From an uncultured Prevotellaceae bacterium (GTDB lineage Bacteria; Bacteroidota; Bacteroidia; Bacteroidales; Bacteroidaceae): 64,000 nucleotides of DNA. The notes under the pieces were generated by a model. That model was not told where the DNA came from and ran no database searches. It saw nothing but the letters and a program-made list of their open reading frames with translations. Positions 1 through 9,534 of this stretch are shown here, piece after piece. A program made the position numbers and the translations under genes. Position 1 is the stretch's first letter, and each line of letters opens with the position of its first letter. The DNA is taken from positions 31,819 through 95,818 of the forward strand of contig ONDH01000003.1 in the NCBI GenBank assembly GCA_900316505.1. The letters are read 5' to 3'.

Positions 1-780
1 TTGGATATTTGCTCTCAGGAAACAGCAGAGGATGGCGTAATTCCGATGGCACGTTCCCGACGGGAGGGAAAGAAGCGTGTCGCTTTAGACTCTTTGACTA
101 TTGACACCCTTCATTATGGGGATGTGGTGCTGACTGGACAGATTGATTCCATCCGTGGAGAAGAGGAATATATAACGTTGATGGGTGAACAGAAGGATAG
201 CTCTGTAGTTCGTTTTTCCATCTCTGCAGATTCCTTGCTGAAGTATGCTGGCCACAAGAAGAAGGATCGTTTCATTCCCGACCCGAAGAAGGCCTTGTGG
301 CTTGCTATTGTCTTTCCAGGTGGAGGACAAATTTACAATCGAAAGTATTGGAAACTCCCCTTGGTGTATGGCGGGTTCTTGGGATGTATTTATGCAATGA
401 CATGGAACAATACGATGTATCGGGATTATTCTCAGGCATATATTGACATCATGGATAGTGATGAAAACACGAAGAGTTACGAGAATTTCATTCCTGTTCG
501 ATATGATGTAAAAGCAAATCAGGCACACTTGCAGGATGTCTTCAGACGCAAGAAGAATTATTATCGCCGCTTTCGCGATTTGAGCATGTTCTGTATGATA
601 GGGGTTTATGCATTGTCCATCATTGATGCCTATGTGGATGCAGAATTGTCTAGTTTTGATATTAGTCGTGATTTGACCATGAAGGTAAGTCCGACCGTCA
701 TCAACGAGAAGTATTCTGCAATGCGTGCTTCGGGTTTGAGTTCTAGCGCTTACGGCTTGCAATGTAGTTTTAATTTTTGA
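1..780 (+). CDS. DUF5683 family membrane protein (5' end cut by window)
   Basis: The frame is open from base 1, so the first codons are probably missing and the TTG at base 1 need not be the true start. The visible part has a charged N-terminal half, then a hydrophobic stretch around residues 98-135 containing the sequence PGGGQIYNRKYWK, which is typical of DUF5683 proteins of Bacteroidetes, and a second hydrophobic segment near residues 197-213. The function of this family is unknown. It stands 21 bases before a lytic transglycosylase gene on the same strand, an order I recall from other Bacteroidales, so a cell-envelope role is a reasonable inference but not shown. Confidence 0.75.
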   Translation: MDICSQETAEDGVIPMARSRREGKKRVALDSLTIDTLHYGDVVLTGQIDSIRGEEEYITLMGEQKDSSVVRFSISADSLLKYAGHKKKDRFIPDPKKALWLAIVFPGGGQIYNRKYWKLPLVYGGFLGCIYAMTWNNTMYRDYSQAYIDIMDSDENTKSYENFIPVRYDVKANQAHLQDVFRRKKNYYRRFRDLSMFCMIGVYALSIIDAYVDAELSSFDISRDLTMKVSPTVINEKYSAMRASGLSSSAYGLQCSFNF

Positions 781-801
781 AAACCAAATGATTAAGAATA
801 T

Positions 802-2136
802 ATGAAAAAGAAAATTGTTGTTACGTGTTTCTCCATTTTGTTCGCTTCGTGTTGCTTTGCTCAGGATGAGGTGTTTACTGATGATGACAGCGTGAAAGCG
901 GAGGCTTTTGACATGCCAGAGGGAATGCTCATCAGTGAAGATGAATTGATGAAAGATCCTTCCAATATCAATAACTTATCTGAGGGAATAGGCGTGAATC
1001 GAGTATTGTCCTATGATGATTCAGTGCTGGTGAGCAGGCTCTCACGCATTCCAACTACGATTGAGATGCCGCTGAATGATGTCACCCGTAAGTTCATTGA
1101 CAACTACAGTACGCGCATGAAGGGCTCTGTTGCCATCATGCTGGGTTCTGCCAATTTCTACAATCCCATCTTTGAAGAGGCATTAGAGCGTTATGGATTA
1201 CCATTGGAACTCAGATACTTGCCTGTGATTGAATCAGCATTGCGTCCCACAGCTACATCAAGGGCTGGTGCAGCTGGTTTGTGGCAGTTCATGATTGGTA
1301 CGGGTAAACGCTATGGGTTGGAGGTGAACACTTTGGTGGATGAACGCCGTGATCCGATTAAGTCTAGTGAGGCAGCTGCACACTATCTGAGTGACCTTTA
1401 TGATATGTTTGGAGATTGGGGATTGGCCATTGCTGCCTACAACTGCGGTGAAGGAAATGTTCAGAAAGCTCTCACACGTTCAGGCAATCAAGAAGGAGCT
1501 GATTTTTGGTCAATTTACAACCGTCTTCCTCGTGAGACTCGTGGTTATGTTCCGGCATTTATTGCGGCAACATACATTATGAATTACTACTGTGAACATG
1601 GTATTGTACCTCACGAAGCCACATTGCCATTGGAGTCCGACACAGTTGTGGTCAGTCGCGAGGTGAGTTTTGCCCAGATTGCATCTAAATGCCATGTGTC
1701 GGTGGATGAACTTCGGGCTATCAATCCTCAATATCGCAAGGATATTGTACCTGCTGATTACACGTTGCGTTTGCCAGCAGGTTCTATCGAGGACTTCATC
1801 CTCTATGAGGACAGCATCTATGGAGTGAATGTTAGGAACGGTATGTTGTCTTCGGGAACTCGCCGCTCCATAACGGAAGACGTTGAGAGCACCCCTATGG
1901 AACAGATTCCTGCGAGCACGACTCGGAACGTGGCTGCGAACAATAAAAAATCTTCACGTTCTTCACGCTCTTCGCGTTCCCGTAAACAGCAACAGACACG
2001 GAATGTGGCTGTGAAAAGTGGTGACACCCTATCTGCTATTGCAAAGAAGAATGGTACGACTGTTGCTAAATTGCGTCAGCTCAATGGCATCAAGGGCGAT
2101 ATGATACGACCTGGTCAGAAGGTGCGCGTGAAGTAA
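802..2136 (+). CDS. mltD: MltD-like lytic transglycosylase with LysM domain
   Basis: This exported enzyme should cleave the MurNAc-GlcNAc bond of peptidoglycan with formation of 1,6-anhydro ends. Residues 1-20 form a signal peptide ending at CFA-Q. The SLT domain spans about residues 120-250: VIESALRP carries the presumed catalytic Glu144, followed by GAAGLWQFM and AIAAYNCGEGNV. A LysM-like stretch lies near residues 288-325 and a clear LysM domain (SGDTLSAIAKKNGTT) ends the protein at about 400-444. Between them is a basic Ser/Arg/Lys/Gln linker. Domain order and 444-residue length fit membrane-bound MltD-type enzymes. It lies between the DUF5683 gene and the RelA/SpoT gene on the same strand. 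Confidence 0.9.
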   Translation: MKKKIVVTCFSILFASCCFAQDEVFTDDDSVKAEAFDMPEGMLISEDELMKDPSNINNLSEGIGVNRVLSYDDSVLVSRLSRIPTTIEMPLNDVTRKFIDNYSTRMKGSVAIMLGSANFYNPIFEEALERYGLPLELRYLPVIESALRPTATSRAGAAGLWQFMIGTGKRYGLEVNTLVDERRDPIKSSEAAAHYLSDLYDMFGDWGLAIAAYNCGEGNVQKALTRSGNQEGADFWSIYNRLPRETRGYVPAFIAATYIMNYYCEHGIVPHEATLPLESDTVVVSREVSFAQIASKCHVSVDELRAINPQYRKDIVPADYTLRLPAGSIEDFILYEDSIYGVNVRNGMLSSGTRRSITEDVESTPMEQIPASTTRNVAANNKKSSRSSRSSRSRKQQQTRNVAVKSGDTLSAIAKKNGTTVAKLRQLNGIKGDMIRPGQKVRVK

Positions 2137-2191
2137 TTTGCCACGTGCATGAGTGTTTTTGTATGGAGAATGAACAAATGAAAGGAAGCTT

Positions 2192-4435
2192 ATGGATGAC
2201 GTAATCATGACGAATACAGAGCAAGAGGAACAGCTGGTCAATGCTGAGTTCCAAAAGTTGATAGATGCATATCTGGCAAGTCCGCATCGAAAGAAAGTGG
2301 ACCTCATCACCAAAGCTTTCAATTTCGCCAAACATGCACACAAAGGTGTACGTCGTCTGTCTGGCGAACCATACATCATGCACCCTATTTCTGTGGCGCA
2401 AATAGTTTGTATTGAAATAGGATTGGGCTCCACGTCCATCTGTTCAGCCCTCCTTCACGATGTGGTAGAGGATACAGATTACACTGTGGAAGATATCGAA
2501 AACATGTTTGGTCCGAAGATTGCCCAGATTGTGGATGGCTTGACCAAAATCTCGGGTGGCATCTTTGGTGACCATGCATCGGCTCAGGCTGAGAATTTCA
2601 AGAAACTTCTGCTGACGATGAGCGATGATATTCGTGTCATTCTCATTAAGATAGCTGACCGCCTGCATAATATGCGGACATTGGGTAGTCAAGCGGTTAA
2701 CAAGCAGTACAAGATTGCCGGTGAGACGCTTTACATCTATGCACCGCTTGCCAATCGTCTCGGGTTGAATTCCATCAAGACGGAATTGGAGGACTTGAGT
2801 TTCAGGTTTGAACATCCAGATGAGTACAAGGAGATAGAGACGAAGTTACTGGCTACGCAAGCTGAACGTGACACTGTCTTCGACCAGTTTGCCAGCCCGA
2901 TTCGTGCCCAGTTGGATAGTATGGGACTCAACTATGAGATGAAGCAGCGTGTGAAGACGCCTTATTCCATTTGGCGGAAGATGCAAACGAAGCATATCCC
3001 TTTCGAAGAGATATACGATATCCTCGCCGCACGTATCATCTTTGACCCGCAAGATGTTGATACAGAACTAAATGACTGTTTTAATATTTATGTTCAGCTC
3101 TGTAAGATATACACCTCTCACCCAGATCGTACACGTGATTGGGTAAGTCATCCTAAAGCCAATGGGTATCAGGCGCTTCATGTCACACTAATGTCCAAAC
3201 AAGGTGAGTGGATTGAGGTGCAGATTCGTTCTCGTCGGATGGATGAAATAGCAGAGAAGGGTTTTGCGGCACATTGGAAATATAAAGATGGCGAGAAGAC
3301 CGAAACATCTTCTGAGAAGGAGTTGGACAAGTGGCTTGCCACCATCAAAGAGATATTGGATGACCCGCAGCCTGATGCGATGGATTTTCTTGACACCATC
3401 AAGTTGAATTTGTTTGCGTCAGAAATTTTTGTCTTCACACCGAAAGGCGACATACGTACGATGCCTGCTGGCAGCACCACCCTTGACTTTGCTTTCAGCA
3501 TCCATACGTTTGTCGGCAGCCATTGCATTGGTGCAAAGGTGAACCACAAATTGGTGCCCATCAGTTATAAGCTGAACAGTGGTGACCAGGTGGAGATTCT
3601 TACTTCCAAGTCGGTGCATCCCACCCGTGAATGGCTAAATATAGCTACGACAGCCAAAGCAACGACCAAGATTCTTTCTATCCTTCGGAAGGAAGAACGT
3701 GAACTGCGCAAGAAGGGTGAACAGGATTTGGATGAGTTTCTGGAAAAGAATGACATCATCAGAGATTCGTTGATTGTTGATAAGTTGTCTTCCTTCCATC
3801 AGTTGTCGAAACCAGATGCCTTGTATGTCGCTATAGGTGAAGGTAAGGTAAAACTTGGACGTGCCGACTTGGACATGCTGAAAGGGAAGGGCGAGACGGG
3901 TGGATGGAAGAAATTATTCTCTTTCGGAAAGAAGACGGCGAAGCAAGTTGTAAAGAAAAAGAACACGGTGGGTCCTGATTTCGATAGAAAACAGACCCTT
4001 TCCCTGACCGAAGACACTGTCCAGAACAATTATACATTGTGTGATTGTTGCAAGCCGATTCCTGGTGATGTGGTGATGGGCTATATCGATGATGACAAAC
4101 ATATCATCATCCATAAGTTGCAATGTCCTAATGCTGAGAAACTGAAGGCAAATCACGGCAATCGGGTGTTGGCTGCGAAATGGGAGATGAGCCGTATGTC
4201 TTTGTTCCCGGTTTCCATCCATGTGAAGGGCTTTGACAAATTGGGGCTTCTCCATGAGATGACGCAAGTGATATCCCAATTACACGGTGTTAATATCCGT
4301 AAATTGGAAGTGGAATGCGATGACGGCATCTTTGAGTGTATGGTGCAGATGTATGTGCATGACACGAAAGAGGTAGATGATATCATAGGAGGACTTCGTG
4401 AGATACAGGATGTGAAGGAGGCCTCTCGTATATAA
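2192..4435 (+). CDS. rsh: RelA/SpoT family (p)ppGpp synthetase/hydrolase
   Basis: A 747-residue Rel-type enzyme that makes and degrades the alarmone (p)ppGpp. The N-terminal HD domain is intact, with HAHKGVRR near 48 and LLHDVVEDT at 87-95, so hydrolysis is expected. The synthetase domain follows at about 240-350 (TPYSIWRKM, NGYQALHVTL, EVQIRS). A TGS domain lies near 410-470, a Cys-containing segment (LCDCCKPIPGD) near 615, and an ACT domain ends the protein. This is the full long-RSH architecture. The start is the ATG preceded by AAAGGAAGC at 2180-2188. It is 55 bases after the transglycosylase gene and 29 before the DUF1573 gene. Confidence 0.95.
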   Translation: MDDVIMTNTEQEEQLVNAEFQKLIDAYLASPHRKKVDLITKAFNFAKHAHKGVRRLSGEPYIMHPISVAQIVCIEIGLGSTSICSALLHDVVEDTDYTVEDIENMFGPKIAQIVDGLTKISGGIFGDHASAQAENFKKLLLTMSDDIRVILIKIADRLHNMRTLGSQAVNKQYKIAGETLYIYAPLANRLGLNSIKTELEDLSFRFEHPDEYKEIETKLLATQAERDTVFDQFASPIRAQLDSMGLNYEMKQRVKTPYSIWRKMQTKHIPFEEIYDILAARIIFDPQDVDTELNDCFNIYVQLCKIYTSHPDRTRDWVSHPKANGYQALHVTLMSKQGEWIEVQIRSRRMDEIAEKGFAAHWKYKDGEKTETSSEKELDKWLATIKEILDDPQPDAMDFLDTIKLNLFASEIFVFTPKGDIRTMPAGSTTLDFAFSIHTFVGSHCIGAKVNHKLVPISYKLNSGDQVEILTSKSVHPTREWLNIATTAKATTKILSILRKEERELRKKGEQDLDEFLEKNDIIRDSLIVDKLSSFHQLSKPDALYVAIGEGKVKLGRADLDMLKGKGETGGWKKLFSFGKKTAKQVVKKKNTVGPDFDRKQTLSLTEDTVQNNYTLCDCCKPIPGDVVMGYIDDDKHIIIHKLQCPNAEKLKANHGNRVLAAKWEMSRMSLFPVSIHVKGFDKLGLLHEMTQVISQLHGVNIRKLEVECDDGIFECMVQMYVHDTKEVDDIIGGLREIQDVKEASRI

Positions 4436-4464
4436 ACAAATATAAAAACAGGAAAGGCAATAAT

Positions 4465-5532
4465 ATGAATATGAAATACGTTATAATGTGTGTGATGGGT
4501 ATGGCTGTTTCACTCAGCGGTCTTGCACAAAGAATATCATTTGACAAGACGGTTGTGAATGCAGGCTCTACCATCTGGAAGAAACCTGTGACGGCGGTGT
4601 TCAAGTTTACGAACAAGGATAAGTCCCCGTTGTTGATTAGGGATGTAGATGCAGGATGTGGATGCCTGACAACAAAGTGGACGAGAGAGCCTTTGATGAA
4701 GGGTGATGATGGTGAGATAAGCATTACGTATGATGCCATGATGCTGGGACATTTTGATCGGTACATCGATGTCTATACGAATGCGGGCGAAAAACCCGTG
4801 CGCATTCGTATGAAAGCCTTGGTGAACAATGGAGAGAAGAAAACGTTGGAGGAACTCTATCCATACAGTATAGATGACATCTTGTTGAGCACCAACAATG
4901 TGGAGTTCATGGATGTGAGTTCTGGTGATTCAGTCAAGGCGGAAATTGAACTGTTGAACAATGGGGAGACCGTTTATACGCCAATGCTGATGCACCTTCC
5001 TGCTTACATCACAGCTGAATATCAGCCAGAGATGATTGCTCGTGGCCGTCGGGGAAAGATTGAGCTGACGTTGCACAGTGACAAGTTGCAAGACTTGGGT
5101 TTGAACCAGACAAGCATCTATTTGGCACGCTTCTCGGGTGACAAAGTGGGCTCCAATAATGAAATTGCGGTGTCTGCCGTACTCTTGCCGGATTTGCATT
5201 TTGCTGAAGAATTTACCCGGAAACCTAATTTCCAAATTTCCACCACCGAACTGCACATCGGGAAGTTGGGTAAGAAGACCAAGTTGACTGGCACTGTGAA
5301 GTTGAGCAATAAGGGGACAGGTGTATTGAAACTGAGCAAGATACAGGCGTTCAACCAAGCCATTACGGTGTCGTTGCCTAAGACGGAGCTGCAGCCAGGT
5401 GAGGAAGTGAAGATGAGTGTGACAGTCAATGCAAGGTTCTTGGGAATGTCCAAGGCACAACCCCGTGTGTTGATTATAACGAACGACACCAAGAAACCGA
5501 AAGAAGTGGTGAATGTACATTTTGAGAAATAG
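4465..5532 (+). CDS. Exported DUF1573 domain protein
   Basis: A 355-residue protein with a signal peptide (about residues 1-21, ending GLAQ). The mature part begins with a DUF1573 domain: FKFTNKDKSPLLIRDVDAGCGCLTTKW at about 48-74 contains the CGC motif typical of that family, an immunoglobulin-like fold common in Bacteroidetes. A second Ig-like repeat is visible at about 270-355 (LHIGKLGKKTKLTGTVKLSNKG). The function is unknown; the family is generally periplasmic or surface-associated. The gene follows the RelA/SpoT gene after 29 bases and precedes meaB by 9 bases, so it is probably co-transcribed with both. An ATG two codons further in (4471) is an equally possible start. Confidence 0.85.
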   Translation: MNMKYVIMCVMGMAVSLSGLAQRISFDKTVVNAGSTIWKKPVTAVFKFTNKDKSPLLIRDVDAGCGCLTTKWTREPLMKGDDGEISITYDAMMLGHFDRYIDVYTNAGEKPVRIRMKALVNNGEKKTLEELYPYSIDDILLSTNNVEFMDVSSGDSVKAEIELLNNGETVYTPMLMHLPAYITAEYQPEMIARGRRGKIELTLHSDKLQDLGLNQTSIYLARFSGDKVGSNNEIAVSAVLLPDLHFAEEFTRKPNFQISTTELHIGKLGKKTKLTGTVKLSNKGTGVLKLSKIQAFNQAITVSLPKTELQPGEEVKMSVTVNARFLGMSKAQPRVLIITNDTKKPKEVVNVHFEK

Positions 5533-5541
5533 AAAAAGAAG

Positions 5542-6645
5542 ATGATGGAACATCCTGAAAACAGCGCTGAATATGCAGGCTTGCAAGTGAATGCAGGTGT
5601 GGCACAGCCATCCATTGTGAACCCCTATCTGAAGCAGATGAGGAAGAAGAGGCAGAAGTTATACACTCCTGCCGAATATGTTGATGGCATCTTGAAGGGG
5701 AATGTGAGCATGTTGAGTCAAGCCGTCACGCTGATTGAGAGTGTGTTGCCCGAACATCAGACGATTGCGCAAGAGGTGATAGAGAAGTGCCTTCCATATT
5801 CTGGCAATTCCGTGCGGATTGGTATCAGTGGCGTGCCAGGTGCGGGTAAATCTACCAGCATCGATGCTTTTGGTGTGCATTTGTTGGAGAATTATGGAGG
5901 GAAATTGGCGGTCTTGGCCATTGACCCTTCTTCCGAGAAGACCAAGGGTAGTATTTTGGGCGACAAAACCCGTATGGAAAAATTGGCGGTGCATCCAAAG
6001 TCGTTCATCCGTCCAAGTCCGACGGCGGGTAGTTTGGGTGGTGTGGCTCGCAAGACACGTGAGACCATCATCCTATGCGAAGCGGCTGGTTATGACAACA
6101 TCTTTGTTGAGACAGTGGGCGTTGGACAGAGTGAGACGGCTTGTCATTCTATGGTCGATTATTTCCTGCTGATTCAGTTGGCAGGCACGGGTGATGAATT
6201 GCAAGGTATTAAGCGAGGCATTATGGAGATTGCGGATGGCATCGTCATCAACAAGGCAGATGGAAGTAATGTGGATAAGGCCGAATTGGCGGCATCCCAT
6301 TTCAGAAATGCGCTCCACCTCTTCCCTGTGCCTGATAGTGGTATTGTACCCGAAGTTATGTGCTATTCGGGTTTCTACGAATTACACATTGATGAAGTGT
6401 TGGAGATGATTTTCCGATACATCCGTCAGGTAAAGGAAAACGGCTATTTCCAGTATCGCAGGAATGAGCAATCCAAATACTGGATGTATGAGAGCATCAA
6501 TGAACATTTGAGGAATAGTTTCTACTATAATCCATCCATCAAGCAAATGATAGGCAATATGGAGAAAGAGGTGCTGGGAGGACAGATAACCTCGTTCGTG
6601 GCAGCTAAGAAACTGTTAGACACCTATTATGAGACGATTAAATAG
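5542..6645 (+). CDS. meaB: MeaB-type GTPase, methylmalonyl-CoA mutase chaperone
   Basis: MeaB is a SIMIBI-class G3E GTPase that protects and reloads adenosylcobalamin-dependent methylmalonyl-CoA mutase. The 367-residue protein shows Walker A (GISGVPGAGKST) near 94-105, the DPSSEKTKGSILGDKTRM block near 133-150 typical of ArgK/MeaB, ETVGVGQSE near 190 (switch II region) and NKADG near 237 (G4 motif). No mutase subunit is encoded in the window, so the client enzyme must lie elsewhere. The start ATG follows AGAAAAAGAAG; an ATG one codon later (5545) is also possible. The 3' end overlaps porQ by 17 bases. Confidence 0.93.
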   Translation: MMEHPENSAEYAGLQVNAGVAQPSIVNPYLKQMRKKRQKLYTPAEYVDGILKGNVSMLSQAVTLIESVLPEHQTIAQEVIEKCLPYSGNSVRIGISGVPGAGKSTSIDAFGVHLLENYGGKLAVLAIDPSSEKTKGSILGDKTRMEKLAVHPKSFIRPSPTAGSLGGVARKTRETIILCEAAGYDNIFVETVGVGQSETACHSMVDYFLLIQLAGTGDELQGIKRGIMEIADGIVINKADGSNVDKAELAASHFRNALHLFPVPDSGIVPEVMCYSGFYELHIDEVLEMIFRYIRQVKENGYFQYRRNEQSKYWMYESINEHLRNSFYYNPSIKQMIGNMEKEVLGGQITSFVAAKKLLDTYYETIK

Positions 6646-7579
6646 ACACATTATTAGTTTGGCATTTCTCTCTCTTGCCACTTGTATGTGTGCACAGGAA
6701 GGGAAAATGGGGTATCAGTTCCTGAACATTCCTGTCAGTGCCCATTCTGCGGCATTGGGAGGTGCCAATATCAGCATCATTGAGGATGATGCCAGTATGA
6801 TGTGGACAAATGCCGCCTTGCTTACGAATGTGTCTGACAACAGCATCTTGCTGGGGTATAATTCTTATATCCGTTCCAGCCACCTGATGTCGGCTGGTTA
6901 TACGAAGGCGATTGGAGAGAGAGGCACATGGGCATTGGGCGCTCAGATGTTGGATTATGGTAAGATGGATGAGACGGATGAACAGGGTTCTGTTGTAGGA
7001 AGCTTTTCTGCCAAAGACTTGAATTTCCAGACATCTTATTCTTATATGTTGAGCGATTACTGGAGTGGTGCCATCACGGCGAAGGTCTTGCTGAGTAACT
7101 ATGCCAACTATTCCAGCACGGCTTTAGGGGCAGATTTGGCACTGAACTATTTTGACGAGGCACACGGCTTCTCTTTCTCTGCCGTCGGACGAAATCTTGG
7201 CGGTCAGGTCAAGTCTTTATACGATGATGGTGTCAAAGAATCCATGCCTTTTGATTTGGCTTTTGGCTTGAGTAAAGACTTTGCCAATGCTCCTTTGCGG
7301 GTGTCGTTGACAGCTGACGATGTGACGCATTGGGATGATGTGAAGTTCATTCAGCATTTTGTGTTGGGTATGGACATATTGCCTTCCAGCAACACATGGG
7401 TGGCGTTAGGCTATAATTTTCGTCGCGCGCATGAAATGAAGGTGGCTGACAAGAGCAATTGGGCAGGCTTCAGCATCGGAGCAGGTTTGAATGTGAAGAA
7501 ATTCAAGGTGGGTGTTGCCTATGGGAACTACCATGTTGCGGCATCCTCCTTCTTGATAAATGCAGGTTTTTCATTATGA
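6629..7579 (+). CDS. porQ: Type IX secretion system protein PorQ
   Basis: A 316-residue protein of the PorV/PorQ outer-membrane barrel type. It has a signal peptide (residues 1-22, ending CMCAQ), the family sequence [21 protein letters not shown] just after it, and alternating beta strands ending with INAGFSL, as expected for a C-terminal barrel strand. PorQ works with PorU, PorV and PorZ in processing and attaching T9SS cargo at the outer membrane. The other partners are not in this window. It overlaps meaB by 17 bases upstream and shares an ATGA overlap with cmk downstream; the porQ-cmk pairing is, from memory, common in Bacteroidetes. Confidence 0.88.
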   Translation: MRRLNRHIISLAFLSLATCMCAQEGKMGYQFLNIPVSAHSAALGGANISIIEDDASMMWTNAALLTNVSDNSILLGYNSYIRSSHLMSAGYTKAIGERGTWALGAQMLDYGKMDETDEQGSVVGSFSAKDLNFQTSYSYMLSDYWSGAITAKVLLSNYANYSSTALGADLALNYFDEAHGFSFSAVGRNLGGQVKSLYDDGVKESMPFDLAFGLSKDFANAPLRVSLTADDVTHWDDVKFIQHFVLGMDILPSSNTWVALGYNFRRAHEMKVADKSNWAGFSIGAGLNVKKFKVGVAYGNYHVAASSFLINAGFSL

Positions 7580-8292
7580 AGAAGATTATTATTGCGATAG
7601 ATGGCCACTCGAGTTGCGGTAAAAGCACGATGGCGAAGCAGTTGGCAAAAGACATCGGTTATGTGTATGTGGACACAGGAGCCATGTACCGTGCTGTGAC
7701 ACTATATGCCATGCGGAATGGTATGTATCCTGATGCAGGCATTCAGGAAGAGGAACTGAAGGCAGCTGTTGAGGCTGGTAAGATTCAGATATCTTTCAAA
7801 TTCAATGCAGAGACGGGACGTCCCGATACCTATTTGAATGGTGAGAAGGTGGAAGATGAGATTCGTCAGATGGAGGTGAGCAACCGTGTTAGTCCTGTGG
7901 CTGCTTTACCGTTTGTTCGTGCCTTGTTGACACAACAACAGCAGGAGATGGGTAAAGAGAAGGGCATTGTGATGGACGGAAGAGATATTGGCACGGCTGT
8001 TTTTCCGCAAGCAGAGATGAAAGTGTTCGTCACGGCATCGGCAAGGGTGCGTGCTCAACGTCGCTTTGATGAACTGATGGGCAAGGCGAAGACGCAGGAA
8101 GAATTGGCTGCCCTTAACTATGAGGAAGTGCTGAAGAATGTGGAGGAGCGTGATTACATCGATTCTCACCGCGAAGTGGCTCCTCTGCGACAAGCTGAAG
8201 ACGCGTTGGTGCTCGATAACTCCGACATGACACGCGAGGAACAGAGTGCCTGGCTGTTGGCAAAGTATCAGGAAATTGTAGCGAAATGCTGA
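7576..8292 (+). CDS. cmk: Cytidylate kinase
   Basis: CMP/dCMP kinase, converting CMP to CDP with ATP. The 238-residue protein begins [21 protein letters not shown] with the P-loop at residues 9-17; [15 protein letters not shown], the substrate-binding block of Cmk, follows at 33-47, and [13 protein letters not shown] near 131 is another family signature. I chose the ATG at 7576, in the ATGA overlap with the porQ stop, rather than an upstream in-frame start inside porQ, because the P-loop normally begins within ten residues of the start. The end overlaps ispH by 7 bases, so translation of porQ, cmk and ispH is likely coupled. Confidence 0.96.
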   Translation: MKKIIIAIDGHSSCGKSTMAKQLAKDIGYVYVDTGAMYRAVTLYAMRNGMYPDAGIQEEELKAAVEAGKIQISFKFNAETGRPDTYLNGEKVEDEIRQMEVSNRVSPVAALPFVRALLTQQQQEMGKEKGIVMDGRDIGTAVFPQAEMKVFVTASARVRAQRRFDELMGKAKTQEELAALNYEEVLKNVEERDYIDSHREVAPLRQAEDALVLDNSDMTREEQSAWLLAKYQEIVAKC

Positions 8293-9137
8293 TAGAGATA
8301 GATGAAGGGTCAGGGTTCTGCTTTGGGGTGACGACAGCCATCAAGAAAGCAGAAGAGGAATTGGCAAAGAGTGGTTCACTCTATTGCCTCGGTGACATTG
8401 TGCATAATGGTCGTGAGGTGGAGCGCTTGAAGAAGATGGGACTGACGACGGTGGAGCATAGTGACCTTGACTCTTTACATGACATCAAGATGCTTCTTCG
8501 TGCTCATGGTGAACCTCCCCAGACCTACATGAAAGCAAAAGAGCAGAACATCCGTGTGATTGATGCCACTTGTCCTGTGGTGCTCAACTTGCAGAAACGA
8601 ATCCGCAAGGCATACGAAGCAGGTGGACAGATTGTTATCTATGGAAAGAATGGTCATGCTGAGGTAGTGGGATTGGTGGGACAAACGGACGGTACAGCCA
8701 TTGTTATTGAGAATATGAACGATGCCAAGAAACTGGATTTGAGTCGTGATATCCAATTGTTTTCGCAGACGACGAAATCTCTGGAAGGATTCCGTGATAT
8801 TGTTAGTTACATTGAGGCGAACATGAAGGATGGGGCGCACTTTCAGTATTTCGACACCATCTGCCGTCAGGTGGCAAACCGTATTCCTCACATCATGGAT
8901 TTTGCCTCCCGTCACGGAGTGATTCTCTTTGTGTGCGGCAAGAAAAGTTCTAATGGGAAAGTGCTGTACAACCAGTGTTTATCCGTCAACCCGAACACCT
9001 ATATGATTGATTCCCCTTCTGAAATCGACTTCAAATGGTTCGAGGGATTTGATTCGGTGGGCATCTGTGGAGCGACAAGCACTCCCAAGTGGTTGATGGA
9101 AGAGTGTAAACAAAAGATTGAGAATGAAGAAACTTGA
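8286..9137 (+). CDS. ispH: 4-hydroxy-3-methylbut-2-enyl diphosphate reductase
   Basis: IspH (LytB) catalyses the last step of the MEP isoprenoid pathway, reducing HMBPP to IPP and DMAPP on a 4Fe-4S cluster. The three cluster cysteines are visible in [11 protein letters not shown] (Cys12), DATCPVV (near 98) and [12 protein letters not shown] (near 262). LRAHGEPP and YGKNGHAEV, also conserved in the family, are present. The 283-residue length is normal. The gene overlaps cmk at its start, and its 3' end overlaps the FdtA-like gene by 14 bases. Confidence 0.96.
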   Translation: MLIEIDEGSGFCFGVTTAIKKAEEELAKSGSLYCLGDIVHNGREVERLKKMGLTTVEHSDLDSLHDIKMLLRAHGEPPQTYMKAKEQNIRVIDATCPVVLNLQKRIRKAYEAGGQIVIYGKNGHAEVVGLVGQTDGTAIVIENMNDAKKLDLSRDIQLFSQTTKSLEGFRDIVSYIEANMKDGAHFQYFDTICRQVANRIPHIMDFASRHGVILFVCGKKSSNGKVLYNQCLSVNPNTYMIDSPSEIDFKWFEGFDSVGICGATSTPKWLMEECKQKIENEET

Positions 9138-9534
9138 CTACGAAATCATTGAGTTGCCAAAGATTGTTGACCCGCGTGGCAATTTGACTGTGGCAGAGCA
9201 GATGAAGAATGTGCCGTTCGACATCAAGCGCGTCTATTGGACTTACGATGTGCCTGGCGGTGAGAGTCGTGGAGGTCATGCGCACAAAAATCTTTACCAA
9301 TTGGTGGTGGCAATGAGTGGCAGTTTCATCGTGAACCTTGACAATGGGGAAGAGCGTGCGACCATCTTGCTCAATCATCCTTGGCAGGGATTGCTCATCA
9401 AACCTAACACTTGGCGAACATTGGAGGATTTCTCTAGTGGTGCTGTGTGTTTGGTGTTGGCGAGTGAACATTTTGATTTAGACGATTATATTTACGACTA
9501 CGACGAGTTCCTTGAGTATGTTCGAAATCTGTAG
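9124..9534 (+). CDS. fdtA: FdtA/QdtA-like dTDP-4-oxo-6-deoxyhexose 3,4-ketoisomerase
   Basis: A 136-residue single cupin protein of the WxcM-like/FdtA family. FdtA moves the keto group of dTDP-4-keto-6-deoxyglucose from C4 to C3, supplying the substrate for a 3-aminotransferase. The sequence shows LPKIVDPRGNLTVAEQ near the start, the RVYWTYDVPGGESRGGHAHK block at about 38-57 with the paired histidines that act in catalysis in the family, and WRTLEDFSSGAVCLVLAS near 100. The ATG at 9124 is preferred over a TTG two codons upstream. It overlaps ispH by 14 bases and the next gene by 17. With the aminotransferase at 10431 it makes a coherent amino-sugar module; the exact sugar isomer cannot be read from sequence. 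Confidence 0.85.
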   Translation: MKKLDYEIIELPKIVDPRGNLTVAEQMKNVPFDIKRVYWTYDVPGGESRGGHAHKNLYQLVVAMSGSFIVNLDNGEERATILLNHPWQGLLIKPNTWRTLEDFSSGAVCLVLASEHFDLDDYIYDYDEFLEYVRNL